DNA from: Turritopsis dohrnii
Lineage: Eukaryota; Cnidaria; Hydrozoa; Anthoathecata; Oceaniidae
Assembly: GCA_027922465.2 (NCBI GenBank)
Contig: BQMF02000096.1
Location: 966,887 to 1,030,886 of the forward strand
Direction: 5' to 3'
Length of the DNA stretch: 64,000 nucleotides
The number at the start of each line of letters is the position of its first letter. Within the stretch, counting starts at the first letter, position 1. The position numbers and the translations under genes were made by a program. The notes beneath the pieces are model-generated. The model was not told the DNA's origin. It did no database searches and worked only from the letters and a program-made list of their open reading frames with translations. Below are positions 25,040 to 36,787 of the stretch, piece after piece.

Positions 25040-26966
25040 ACCTGTTCTTCTATTAATCTAAAATACAATAACAGTAAAGTTGATAGTTATGATAACAATA
25101 TAAGTGTTGACTTTGAGGAGGAAACTTTTGATGTGCTTGAATTGCCTTGTACCTCATTAGACGATTCTGCTGAAAGTGACTCATTAAATGATCTGTCTAC
25201 TGATCTGGCATTGTGCGCAGTTAAAAATCGCTGCACACAAACCTGTGTCAATCAGTTACTTGCTATTCTAGCAAAGCATGGGCATCAAGAGTTACATAAA
25301 GACGATCGCGATCCTAGGAATGTTGAAATTGACGAAAAGTGTGTGGTGGAGAATATGTTTATATTGGCACAGAGAAAGGCATAAGATCTGAACATCGGAA
25401 ATTTCCAAAATCGATTCAATCTTTAACAAATTATTTTCTAATTCGTAAACTCAAACGAAAATAACTTTATTTATTATTCAGTCACTTTCTTATAGTAAAG
25501 TCAGTCTAGAAGTGTACAGTGCACAAGTCATATAGCTTTACATCTACATCATTAATAAATACATCTATCATTATAGGTAATGCTAAAATCAGAAAACAAT
25601 GCCACAAAATAAGCGTCTCGTACAGTAACAACGGTCGCAACTGTGCCGAATACGAAAAACCCCTTCGTGTGAGGAAACGTACTCATGGAACCATGCAGCA
25701 GTTACTAGCTCGCCAAGGTTACGAGCAAAATACAGACATATATACATAAATTGTAAGTCCAGTAAATCTTAAAATTATTGCAATATATCCCTACATTGGG
25801 AGGGTGGGAGGAACAATTCTATCGACGTGTGATTAGTTAAGCATGCGCACGGTATATATATACATTATATACTAAGTCACGTGACAAGATGACGTGTAAA
25901 ATAAATTCATTGATGTTATTGTAAATGCTAATGGAGTTCCCCTTTATAAATAAACCAACACTCAACTATGGCCAATTTTAGGATTTATCCAAGGAGGAGG
26001 GAGACCTTTTATAATTGCACTTTTTTGTGGACAACATAAACCTAATGATGTCTCTGAATGTCTTCAGGATTTCTTGAGAGAGTATCAAAAATTGAAGAGA
26101 GTTGGATTTAAATTAGATACAACGTCAATGTATGCGAACATAAAAGTTTTTTCGTGTGATGCTCCTGCAAGGCATTTTTTAAAGGGCGTGAAGGGACATA
26201 CGGGGTTCTATGCATGTGAACGATGTGTTGTTAAGGAAGAAATGATAAATCACAGAATGGTATTTAATGATGTGGACTGTGATAAAAGAGTTGAATCTGT
26301 ATTCAATAATTTTGCTTACAAAGACCATCAATTAACTTTCTCGCTATTATCAGAAAGTGTAAATTGTGTAAAGGATTTTTGTCTGGATTATATGCATCTA
26401 GTATGTTTAGGTGTGGTGAAACGCATGCTAACATTTATGAAAGAAGGGCCTAGAGTATGTAAGTTGTCTTTTGGCCAGTTGGATCGCATTTCCTTCAAAT
26501 TGCAACAACTTAATGGATTGATGCCAAGTGATTTTGCAAGACAGCCTAGAGGATTGAGGGAATTGAAAAGGTGGAAAGCCACAGAGTTTAGACAATTTCT
26601 CCACTACACTGGACCTGTTGTTTTAAAGGATGTCATATTCTGTCACATGATAACTATCCTCATTTTCTCACCCTTTCTATTGCAATGCATATTCTGTTGG
26701 ATTCAAGTGTTTTAAAACGTGTAGAATACCTTTCTTATGCCAGAGACTTGTTAATTTTCTTTGTGGCAAATTCATCAAAGTTTTATGGTTCAACTTTCGC
26801 AACTTACGCAACTTTTCGCAATACACACAGTTTGATACATATACATGAAGATGTGAAACACTTTGGCTTGTTTTTAAATGAAATTTCGTGTTTTCCATTT
26901 GAAAACTATCTTCAAACCTTGAAGAAGTTTGTTAGAAAATCGCAAAACACTCTATTGGCCTCGTAG
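25040..26966 (+). pseudogene. Transposase_21 (CACTA-like) transposase pseudogene
   Basis: The text is recognisable across several frames. The N-terminal part has LSTDLALCAVKNRCTQTCVNQ and LAILAKHGHQEL. A shifted frame near 25350 carries EYVYIGTEKGIRS. From about 25908 comes IDVIVNANGVPLYK, a TAA, then TQLWPILGFIQ and PFIIALFCGQHKP. Next are APARHFLKGVKGHTGFYACE, DFCLDYMHLVCLGVVKRM and YTGPVVLKDV. After another frame change near 26640 come HSLIHIHEDVKHFG and FPFENYLQTLKKFVRKS. In this family the first acidic catalytic residue lies in a DG.PL phrase; here it reads NANG, so that Asp is lost as well. About 450 bp of unrelated sequence seem to be inserted between 25440 and 25890. It is a different subfamily from the intact gene at 36.8-40.6 kb. 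Confidence 0.75.
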
Positions 26967-28638
26967 TGTTAATGTGAAAAAATACTTTAAAGAAAGACAG
27001 GAACCACAGGAAAATTGGAATCGACACGAGTTAATCAAAGTGAAGGTTCAGGAAGGTAAATACACTGAAATGTTTTTTATACTTTTAAAGAATTGGAATT
27101 TTTGAAATCTTCATATATAACTATCAATTAGTTTTGTCTGCACAGATTCAAGGAGTGCCTGTGAAGACTACGACTTCATATCAGTAGATGAAAGAAATAT
27201 AACTCGTAATAAGATTTCCTTATAAACTGAAAAGAATTTGTATAATTTGATTAATATGTCAAGTTATTAATGTTTGGTTGCTTTTTTTAAGAACTCGCTC
27301 CTCCTCGGAAAAATGCAAACAAACTGACTCTCAAAAGCGGCATATATATGAGTAAAATCTTTAAATGTAACCAGTATTTGTATTTCATCATTTTGAGTTA
27401 CAATTTTTAGAGCTTCCCGTTCCACCAAAAAAAAAGATTGAATTTAACCACAAATTCGCCAAATACATCACCTGTACGAAGATCACCCCGGCTACAAAAA
27501 TCAATAGATGTAGTTCCAAATAAGCATGTGTTTGTGTCATTAAAAAAGAGGTTAACTTTAATAGATTCATTAAGTATATCACCAGTAAGTAGATCACCCC
27601 GAACACATGTGGCTCAAAGAAAACAAGTGTCTCCTGACAAGGACTCTGTGTTTTCAGTGAGTTCAAGTCCTGATAGGCCATCTGCAAGTTCACCCTGTGC
27701 TCTATGACCAGTTCGAACACTATTTTGCACTGCTAAAACGCTGAGACAGTCACTGAAAAGTCCAGGTACACTCATAAGAAGGAATGATGCTGCATATAAT
27801 AAGACCAAATATCCTTTAACTGAATCAGGTAACAATAGTAGTAACTTTATTCAGTCCATAGGTGTCATTTTAGTTTGGTAATATCACCACTAAGTTTTCC
27901 TGAATGAAGTAAAAGATTATTTTTTATTATTATTAATTCTTTAGAGTTTCAGAGAAAAGTCTTGTATGCCTTGATGGAAATTAAAAATATATGTCTAAGA
28001 CAACCAGATAGTCAATCAACTTGACTTCAACGTGACTTCAATGTTGTGAAAATAGAAGCATTAGAAGAATTTGAGGAATTTGAAAAAGAGTTAGCTGATC
28101 ATAAATCCTCATACAACAATCTGGTTAATTGAAAACATGCTACCACTGATTAAGCTGAAGTTGAAAATTGAAAACCTCAGTGCAAATTTGAAAGAAAAAC
28201 ATTTTTTTGCTCTAGGTAGCACAATTTGGCAAGATCGGTTGGGAAGATGTGCAAGAAGTCACGAAGAATGTAATGATAAAGTAAGTAATGAATGATGGTT
28301 TTTCTTTGCTTTCACATTTTTTCTTACTAAACTATCATATCTTCTACCATCTTCAGATTGATGTTATATTCTGTCCTCTCACATTTCAACATGAAAGGGA
28401 AAGGTAACAAAAAAGGGATAATTAGGACGAAGATTGGGGATGCCATTGTTCAAATGTTTCATATTATTATATATGTTGTGTATTCTAACTTTTTTTTTAA
28501 CCTTTGTAATTTTTTATTTAGCTGGTGTGATGACAAGCAAGAAGCAGGCTTTTTGATCAGAAAAAAATAAATTTATGGCGAATATATTAAAGTACGACCC
28601 TGATCGTGGTGGTGGAGGTGGAAGAAAAACAAATGACT
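26945..28638 (+). pseudogene. DUF4806-type gene remnant, multi-exon, decayed
   Basis: Exon-like pieces appear in order. First is LYWPRSVNVKKYF...ENWNRHELIKVKV with a donor (GAAG/GTAAAT near 27055). Next, after CTGCACAG near 27144, is DSRSACEDYDF. A serine/proline-rich exon from about 27412 has two RSPR(L/T) phrases and stops in frame. From about 27950 comes FQRKVLYALMEIKNICLRQP, then a LYSVLSHFNMKGKGNKKG phrase at 28363-28430, and ILKYDPDRGGGG ending at 28638. YWP near the start, an arginine-rich middle, and a WLKYAPDR..GG-like end are the order seen in insect and cnidarian DUF4806 proteins. Several frames are interrupted. The left edge fuses directly to the transposase remnant at about 26945. 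Confidence 0.5.
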
Positions 28639-29214
28639 AATTTAACTAACATATTTATTGGACTTATGTTAGGTAGGTTGGTTGGAATTTCACCATTTTT
28701 ACCAAATTGAAATTGTTAAATGGACCACATCTTATTTATTTTCAAATGCTTCTAGTATATTTCTTTTATTTTATTTTACATACTTTTCTATTTAAATGTT
28801 TGTGTTATAAAAGTGATTCATAAAATTGTTCACGCCTCTAGGCTTTTAGATCATATAATAGATTAATATAGATTCTTATGTACATATTTTGTAAAGGTAT
28901 TTGGGCACATTTGTTAAAAAATCACTGCGAAGGAATGCATTCCTATAGAAACATACACATAATTTCAATGAAAATGCTCTTTGTCGTAGTGACTTTGACA
29001 TTTTGCCCACTGAGATTTAGTATTTATTTTTGTGTTTTCAGATTTCTACTTTTATTTTTGATAAAAAAGATTCAAATCATGATTTTTACAACGTTTCGCT
29101 CATTCCTGAATAGTGTTTCCACTCATGTCCTTATGAAATTTTATAATTTAATGACTGTGTCAAAGTTTACCTGGTGGGTCGAAATAAATTCGATGGAGTA
29201 ATACAAAGTAGTAA

Positions 29215-29315
29215 TCACGTTGTTATCGGACGTCGGGAAACAACGTTGTCGCGATTTTCATATGCAACGGTTACGCAACGTCAGTGCAAAAACAACGTTG
29301 CGGTGCTTGCTGGGC
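29215..29315 (-). repeat. AACGTTG-rich MITE-type repeat, copy 2
   Basis: Dense AACGTTG / CAACGTC words ending in GCTTGCTGGGC at 29315, the reverse complement of the edge at 13074. The chance ORF 29220-29453 runs over it. Confidence 0.5.
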
Positions 29316-29499
29316 TTATGTGCAACAGAAACACCTAAAATTAATTTTACAAGAATTGTTTACGTAGATAAACTTAAAAACATTTGCATCAACTTCACCA
29401 AACAGATTAGATATTGCTTAATGTATTGCAATATGGCGGGTAAATTGCAGTGAAATAACACGTGTTTATTTGCAGGTGCAAATGCAAATCTCTACATCT

Positions 29500-29984
29500 T
29501 CATCGAACAAATATTTGAAATAGACCATTGCTTGTGCTTTCGTTTGTGTCACAAAATAAGTCGTTACCATGTATTCTGAAGAGAGCTCCATCCATTTCAA
29601 TCGCACCTTTGTACAATCGTGCATCTGTCACACCAACCTGAAGTTCACCGATACTTTCACAATTTGTGCCCAAGGTAGAGTTGTCGTTTTCTGTTCGATA
29701 AAAACTCTGACATGCATGAGGTAATGGCTCGGATGTCAATTCTGTAAGAAAATCCACCACTTCTGTACCAATCGTTGCTATGTCAACTGTTCTGAGATGT
29801 ATGTCTGGTGCAGTGCAAAATATTCGGATTTGTTTGTAATACATAACGTTTCTCAAATCACGGAGTGCTGCACCATATACATGTTTAGTTTCTTGATAGG
29901 TATGTCGAATGTCATGGTAGTCTGGTGTGGAGTAAAAGTCTGGTCTTTTAGCTGCATTTAAACGCGTGATCTCTGTCCATCCAC
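29500..29984 (-). CDS. Last exon of PAN/LamG/fibrinogen-like secreted protein
   Basis: On the minus strand the exon starts after TTTACTTGAAG at 29984 with GTGGATGGACAGAG and is open for 161 codons to a TGA at 29500. With a preceding phase-1 G it reads GGWTEITRLNAA, the TDGGGWT-type phrase of fibrinogen-like domains. A cysteine-bearing extracellular region follows (QIRIFCTAPDI, HACQSFYRTENDNS, TNCESIGEL, NDLFCDTNES). The exon at 48990-49141 ends in DG plus G, exactly the phase needed, so the two are likely parts of one gene or of close paralogues. The C-terminal part is a cnidarian family without a name that I know. Confidence 0.6.
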
Positions 29985-30439
29985 CTTCAAGTAAACAGAA
30001 GTTGAATATCAGTTAAAATTGTTGCGTATGAATAAGTTTCTTTCAGCAAAAATATCTTATAAAGGAAATGAAGAGAATCAATATTATCTATATTATACAA
30101 ATCCGTAATCATGTGCAAGCATTTCTTTTAAAGTACGGTCAAAATCGTGGTCATCTTTAAGCCCAATGACCAATCGATTCAGAATTTAATATCAAGAGAT
30201 CTTTTTAAATGATTCGCAAATTCATAAGCATTATGATTGGCTAAAAAGTTTTTTACGTCGTTTTGACTAATTGCGAAAATCGAATAACCGTGACGACAAA
30301 ATACGTTAGTAAATATCATAGCCTACAGACGTCTCATATGTAAAAGAGCAGGTCACGGACGGTACGAAGATGAATTTTTTATTATTAACCCTTTAGAATT
30401 AGTAAATACTACGACGATTACGACTACATAATAACAATA
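29985..30439. other. Spacer upstream of LINE
   Basis: AT-rich, no gene recognised. Confidence 0.3.
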
Positions 30440-32450
30440 AAAGTTATATAGAACCAGGAAGTTTATTGTGATAAGTCTATTGTGATAATGTGAACACCGC
30501 ATGGTCAAAGTTACATAAAATTCTTTTTAATGCTTTCAACACTTTTGCGCCTAAACTAACCAAGCAAATTAGAGGTAAACCGTGCCCGTGGCTGACACCG
30601 CAGATTAAAAAAGTAATGAATGTACGAGATCAACTACTAAGAAAAAGTCAACAGAAGAATTGCAGAGAAGCACGTGCACGATATAAACTTAAGAGAAATG
30701 AGGTCAACATCATGATCCGCTCCGCCAAAGCTGACTATGCCAAGTCGCTGCTTCTGGAAAATGCACGCGACCCCACCAAGTTCTGGCTTTCAATCAAAAA
30801 GATATTTCCATCGAAGTCCAAAAAATGTAAGGTCGAGCAGTGTTTTAAAGTTGGGGACACTATCATCAGTGACAAAGTCAAAATATGTAACAGCTTCTGT
30901 AGCTATTTTACCAATAAAATTGATGAAGCGTGCGGCATATCCCATTACAAACACTGTTTGGCGCAAGCACAGCTTCTTCCGTTCAAGAACTAATGAAAAA
31001 TTTAGGTTCTCATACGTTACAACCGTAGAAGTGCTAAATCACCTAAAAAAGCTAAAACGCAATAAAACAACAGGACATGACGATCTCCCTGCTACTTTAT
31101 TGAAAGATGTAGCATCAGTTATTGCTCGGCATTTAGCGTATGTTATCAACCTGTCTCTCCGCACTGGAATTTTTCCGGATCAGTGGAAAATTGTAAAGCT
31201 TTTGCCACTGCATAAGAGTGGTCCCTCGGATTCCTTTGATAATTATCGTCCGATCACTGCACTCCCTATCGTCTCAAAGATAATTGAAAAAATCGTTCAC
31301 AAGAGACTGACCGAATACTTGGAAAGGGAACACCTTATATCATCTCAGCAGTTTGGTTTCCGTCCAAAACGATCAACAGAGCTTGCTGTAACACTCCTCA
31401 CTGACAACATCCGCCGATCTGTAGATGCCAAGAAGCTTGTTGGCTGCGTGTTAATCGATTTCAGTAAAGCGTTTGATACTTTATCCCACGCCAAACTTCT
31501 CCAGAAATTGTCGGCTTACGTTATCAGAGATGTCGAATTGCAATGGTTCTCTAGTTACATGTCCCACCTTAAGCAGTTCGTGTACTACAATGGTGAATCT
31601 TCTGTTGTTAACGATATAACAAGCGGGGTTCCACAAGGGTCAATCCTTGGGCCCCTTCTATTTATTATTTATGTAAATGATATTGTGGATGTTGTGAAGC
31701 ACTCTCAAATCATAAAATATGCAGACGATACCGTTTTGTATACAGCTGATAAGAATACATCGTTATCGAAGAGCACCTCTCCTCTGATCTTCAAGAACTT
31801 GAGGCCTGGTTTACCGAGAATGAGCTTATCTTAAATCTGAAGAAAGGTAAGACTGAATGGATGCTTTTTGGCACGGCTCAGCGCTTATCTGCAGCTCCTA
31901 AGACACTAGAGCTACGCTATTCTCACCGATCTATTAATGTCACAACAAGATACAAGTACCTAGGGGTAGAAATTGACCCTACCCTCACTCTCAACGGTCA
32001 TTTCGATAAATCTTTCAAGAAGGCAACATCACGCTTGAACCTCATGTCAAAGCTACGTTACCAGATGACGTCAAAAGCTGCAGCAGATATCTATAACACC
32101 ATGGTCTTACCAATTGCCACGTATTGCAGCCTTGTTTCATTGTGCTCTACGAAAACTGAAGAGCAGAAACTTGCTTTGATTGACGAACGTGCCAGAAAAA
32201 TTATTGGAGGGCCATGCGATGTTGAAGTTGTGACGGTATCTTCATTTACAAAACGGCGTGCATCAAAGTTTGTCCGCCAATGTTTAAATGGAGAAACTTG
32301 CGACAATTTCAAAAATTATTATAACATAAACATGCATGGTAGAAATACAAGGAAAGCAAAGGCCTTATTGAAGCCTCCAAAAGCAGGCCTTGAATTTGCG
32401 CGGAAGTCAGCCTTCTATACAAGATATATAACGATTTACAATTAGAAATA
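30440..32450 (+). pseudogene. CR1/L2-like LINE ORF2 (reverse transcriptase), 5'-truncated, frameshifted
   Basis: Three overlapping frames carry one ORF2. Block 1 (about 30490-30993) has the pre-RT region, KPCPWLTPQIKK and DPTKFWLSIKK. After a frameshift near 30990, block 2 (to 31834) carries the RT domain: KTTGHDDLPATLLKD, NYRPITALPIVSKIIEK, QQFGFRPKRST, LIDFSKAFDTLSH, SGVPQGSILGPLLF and the catalytic KYADDTVLYTA. After a second shift near 31800, block 3 (31861-32445) has the C-terminal part, TRYKYLGVEIDPTLTLNGHF and YCSLVSL. No endonuclease domain lies upstream, so the copy is 5'-truncated. Catalytic YADD is retained but the two shifts make it inactive. Confidence 0.85.
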
Positions 32451-33391
32451 AGGAAAGCAGAAGCTTTTTCAGCTTTTTGTGGGAAGTTGAAGGAACACTT
32501 TGTGTGAGTCGTCTTTGGTATTACTTAGTCCATCCTTCGGGTTTTTAACTTGATCCAGAAATACAAGGAGACTAGATCCTCTATCCGAGATTTACCATAT
32601 GTGAAGTGACACGCCAAGTTAATCAAGTAAGACTGTTTGCTGTGGTTCTTCAAAATACACTTCCCTCGTAAGAGTTCGTACGATTTTAGAAATAAGTGTT
32701 GTGACTGTGACTGCCTAATTGCTTCGTTTAATTTGCTTTGATTTTTTAGATTTTATATGATTTTATTGTAGGATAAAGATTTTTAAACTTTTATATACAG
32801 GACCCACTTGATACCAGCTTTTGTTGATATGGACATCCTGTGTAAACACTGCACGAAATATAATGTTATCTGAAATCCGCTATATAGTAAACCTGACGTT
32901 TTTCTTTTTTGGAGAAGGTGTTCACCCGACGTGTTGATGTTAACCTTAAGATAATGTCTGGTTAACGTGTTATCTGACATGGAATATGTAAGGTGGTCAG
33001 GTTTACTTGAGGCAAATATGAGGTAATGACATTAATTTTCAATAGCATCACATTTTCACGTTGTCGCGTGTAGCAAACTTCAAAAAATTAAGTAGTAGTA
33101 TTTTCGATCATTAATGAAAAATTGTTGGCCAATACAAGCGAAGAGACATAAAAAATCACTGGTTAAAGTCGTCAGCGTTGGGACTATGAGAAATATACTA
33201 ATCTTATGTGAAGGTTTTCTTTTGGAACTTTTCTGTGCAGAGTGTAGAGGAGCAAGATTCAGCAGGAAAGAACAATTAAAATAAGGAGTACGTTCTATAT
33301 TCAGTCTATACGGACTTTTTACTTAACAATGTACCGAGATACAAAGCAAAATAGAAACCAAAAGTTGTCCCTCGGTAGTCAATATAGCCTG
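32451..33391. repeat. LINE tail region and a short repeat shared with 44.5 kb
   Basis: No gene. The block 32850-33000 matches the reverse complement of 44520-44770 (landmarks CACTGCACGAAATATAATGT, TGTTATCTGA, TTAACCTTAAGATAA). This indicates an interspersed repeat present twice in opposite orientation. Confidence 0.5.
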
Positions 33392-33975
33392 AAACTTTAA
33401 GGTTCGCTGGGCGTATTTGCCATGTCTTGACAATTTAGCCTGAAACCCGAAGGTTCGCTGGGCGTATTTACCATGTCTTGACAATTTAGCCTGAAACCCG
33501 AAGGTTCGCTGGGCGTATTTGCCATGTCTTGACAATTTAGCCTGAAACCCGAAGGTTCGCTGGGCGTATTTGCCATGTCTTGACAATTTAGCCTGAAACC
33601 CGAAGGTTCGCTGGGCGTATTTACCATGTCTTGACAATTTAGCCTGAAACCCGAAGGTTCGCTGGGCGTATTTGCCATGTCTTGACAATTTAGCCTGAAA
33701 CCCGAAGGTTCGCTGGGCGTATTTGCCATGTCTTGACAATTTAGCCTGAAACCCGAAGGTTCGCTGGGCGTATTTGCCATGTCTTGACAATTTAGCCTGA
33801 AACCCGAAGGTTCGCTGGGCGTAGTTGCCATGTCTTGACAATTTAGCCTGAAACCCGAAGGTTCGCTGGGCGTAGTTGCCATGTCTTGACAATTTAGCCT
33901 GAAACCCTGAGATTCGCTGGGCATAATTGCCATGTCTTGACAATATAGCCTGAAACACGAAGGTTCGCTGGACGT
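33392..33975. repeat. Minisatellite, 51-bp unit, about 11.5 copies
   Basis: The unit begins GGTTCGCTGGGCGTATTTGC and ends CCTGAAACCCGAA. Adjacent units differ by single changes (TATTTGCC / TATTTACC / TAGTTGCC), and the outer units are the most diverged. Because 51 is a multiple of three and the unit has no stop in two minus frames, two long overlapping ORFs of about 211 and 221 codons arise with 17-residue periods. I regard them as artefacts of the array. It lies about 90 bp beyond the stop codon of the pseudokinase gene and so may fall in its 3' untranslated region. Confidence 0.9.
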
Positions 33976-34068
33976 AATTGTCAGAATGAAGCTTAAAACT
34001 CTTTTACTCTTTAAAAATAAAATACAATGATTATACAGTTTTTCTAATCCTGTTTTGTTCATTTATAC

Positions 34069-36077
34069 TCATTTTTGTGAAAATGACTGTCCCCATCCTC
34101 TAACTAATACATATAAATTATCTGTACTCGCCAAACATTTTTGTATAAGTTTTGTAAGGTTGCACAAAACCTCTTTGTCACCACATATCATGTGCTTTTG
34201 TATCAAGGAAAGAATACAACCAAAAGAATAAACATCTGATTGAATCGATGGTGGAATTTTTGATTTGAGTACTTCAATGGGTAAGTGATTGAACTCTCTA
34301 AATCGATCTTGTTGTGCTGGGGTCAATAGTTTGGCACATTCGGAACGACAAGCGTACGAAAAATCCCCAATGACAGGCTTACAATATCCGTTGCTTTGAC
34401 CAACGTAAATTGACCTTCCATGCAAGAAATTATGGAGTATATCTTGGCGATGAATATGAACCACGCCGCTTCTCAATTCTTTTATAAACCGCTCTGCAAA
34501 TTGAACCGTAATATGGCAATCATAACGCTTGGCAAAATCACCAAAAGAAACTTCAGGGTATCCTTTAAAAATTAAAACTGGGACATCATCGGAGAAGAAC
34601 GAAATTCCAATTTGTTCAATGACATTCTCATGTTTTCCAATCAGCCCTAAAATTTTGGATTCGTAACCTAAGATAGTTAAGTTTTGATCGAACTTTCGGA
34701 GACTTTCACCATCAGAGCGCACTATCTTAGATAAAACAATTTCACCAGATACAACATACTTGTCGATCCGAAAAATTCCTTCGTCGTACAATTTGCCTAA
34801 ATGCTTTAAATCTTTCGGCATTTCCAACATCGGCACTACTTCTGTTAGCAGTGTTTCATCAACAAAGCCAAAAAAGTCGGGAAAGTTTGCAGCATCACAC
34901 ATGATAACAGTCTGAGGTTTGAAGTGCTGAGAAAGTTTTAATCGCGATAACTCTTTACTTCTACTCTCCATAAGATTATTTGCAATGAGCAATTCCGCGT
35001 TTCGTTTTTCTAATTCTTTCATTTTGATAGAATATTGCTTGACGACTTTCCACTGTAAAGGAAAGAAACCAGAATGGTCTTAAACAAGCATCATTAGAAT
35101 AAAAATCAATGAGAAATACCTTTTAAAAAATAAAGGCTCTCACATTTTCTCTATTCAAATCTTGTTCCTCATTGTATTCCGGGTCAACTTCATTCGCCTA
35201 AAAACATTAAAGTCCATTTAACTAAGCCAGTGAAATTGAATCAATGATGATTTCCATTAAGGAGTGGAGTAAAATTGAGGAGGCACAGGAAATAACAACA
35301 TACGTTTGTATTCGAGCAGCAATTTCCATCTACAAAATCTTGAATTAAATTTTCGCTTTCTGCTTGCTCAAACTAAATTAACAAATGATATCTTTAAAGC
35401 AACAGATAAGGTCTATATAAAAGCAGTCAAAATTTTGCACTTAGAATACATACGTCTATATTCGAGCAGCAACCTCCATCTACCAAATCTTTGTTGAAGG
35501 TTTCATTTTCAACTTGTACAAGCTACAAAAAGAAAAAAAACAACAACAAAATTACCACAAGTGAAGCAAATTTATAATTTCAATTATAAAAATGAGTGCT
35601 TTGCAAATTTCATATTTTCATACTTGAAGTCTGAAGTCCCCACAAGTTCTCTCTACCCTTTTCTTTGCTTACATTTAGACTTTGCGCGAATGACAACAAA
35701 CATTAGTTATTACTCCACACAATGAAAGGAAAACTTTACCTTTTCTAGTTCGCCACGTTTTTTTATTATAACATGTTTTCTGGCATCATTTAGACTCATT
35801 GTTTTCATTAACTCAGTCAGTTCTCTCTGAAAAAAGAATAAGCAATAATTACTAACATACTTGAACTAATTACATTGACCTTTGGTTTATCAGTCAACAG
35901 AAAAACTGAATGTAGTTAAAGTTTCTCTTTTAGAAGAGTGACATTTTTACTTATAGAACATATAATGGTTACCCTCAATGATTTTGACAATCGCCTTTTT
36001 AGCCTTTTGACCCTGTTTTTGTTCTTCAATTGTGGTAATGTAGACAGTACTTCTTTAACTATTTCTTCAATATCCAT
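34069..36077 (-). CDS. Coiled-coil + pseudokinase protein, six exons, intact
   Basis: Exons (minus): 36077-35973, 35826-35740, 35522-35454, 35372-35304, 35197-35144 and 35052-34069. All junctions are phase 0 with GT-AG sites, giving 455 codons plus stop. The start MDIEEIVKEVLSTLPQ is basic and helical. Exons 3 and 4 are 69-bp tandem duplicates (...DLVDGGCCSNID and ...DFVDGNCCSNTN). A helical stretch (MKELEKRNAELLIANN) then leads to a kinase-like domain with GEIVLSKIV (possible ATP lysine, K237), ILHNFLHGRS where active kinases have HxDLKxxN, GDFSYA in place of DFG, and SDVYSFGCIL. The catalytic-loop Asp is replaced by Phe and the metal-binding Asn by Ser, so it is probably a catalytically dead kinase. 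Family placement beyond kinase fold is uncertain. There are no breaks in the reading frame. Confidence 0.8.
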
Positions 36078-36157
36078 ATTTCACTTATATATTATTAAGT
36101 CTAAAAAATCATAATAGAAATTAGATATTTCTGCTCATCTGTTCAATGAAATTGAAT

Positions 36158-36263
36158 AAATCAGAGTTTATGTCACGAACAAGAGAGTTTATTGGGGCTA
36201 TGCTGTAGCTGTTGAAACATAGCCCAAATAAACTCGCTTGTTTGTGACATGAAACTCTGATTT
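36158..36263. repeat. Imperfect foldback repeat
   Basis: The arms AATCAGAGTTTATGTCACGA and onward to GGGGCTATG, and CATAGCCC... to ATGAAACTCTGATT, are inverted across a short spacer (about 36202-36217). The phrase TAAACTC with flanking bases recurs in the MITE at 49516. It lies upstream of the pseudokinase start codon. Confidence 0.6.
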
Positions 36264-36787
36264 CATCAAAAGAAATGACAGTCCAAAGTTTAAATAGATT
36301 CCAGGACACAGGATGACACTAATAGTGAAAATATTTCAGAAATTTTATTAATAGAATGCTGGATACCTTTACAAGAAATATGAACTGGAAAAATTAGTGA
36401 TATTGTTACAAAATTTCCTACAAAGTTCATACAAAATTTTTAAAATAATAAAGAAAAGAATAAAGGAAAGTGAAGATCCAAGTTTATCAACTGGAAGAAA
36501 CTTTAGCGTCAATGGAATTGTTTTTAGAATGGCAGCTCAACCATTAAATGGCCTATCCAACTTTCAAATTATATGAAAAATGATATTTCATTTGTTAACA
36601 CTGTTAAACAAAAAGAAAACATGTGTTATTTATGTTTATTGTACCGTTGTATTCTTCAACTGTCTTAAGCAAAGCAGTGGAGAAATTTGTAGGTTTTCAC
36701 AACATTATGACTGCTTATATAACTCTACATAATATCTCCTATACCTCAAACACAAAATCATAACATTAAATTTCTCAATATTATCGT
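36264..36787. other. Spacer between pseudokinase and transposase-like genes
   Basis: No gene. GACACTAATAGTG at 36313-36325 contains CACTA, the terminal motif of CACTA elements, in a palindrome, but no matching far end was found. Confidence 0.3.

Noticed and set aside
33323..34062. Two long overlapping minus-strand ORFs of about 211 and 221 codons
   Set aside because: They are produced by a 51-bp tandem repeat without stops in two frames; no domain and no splice evidence.
36313..36325. CACTA-type terminus of the divergent gene pair
   Set aside because: CACTAATAGTG is a short palindrome; no matching inverted end or target duplication was found near 44 kb.
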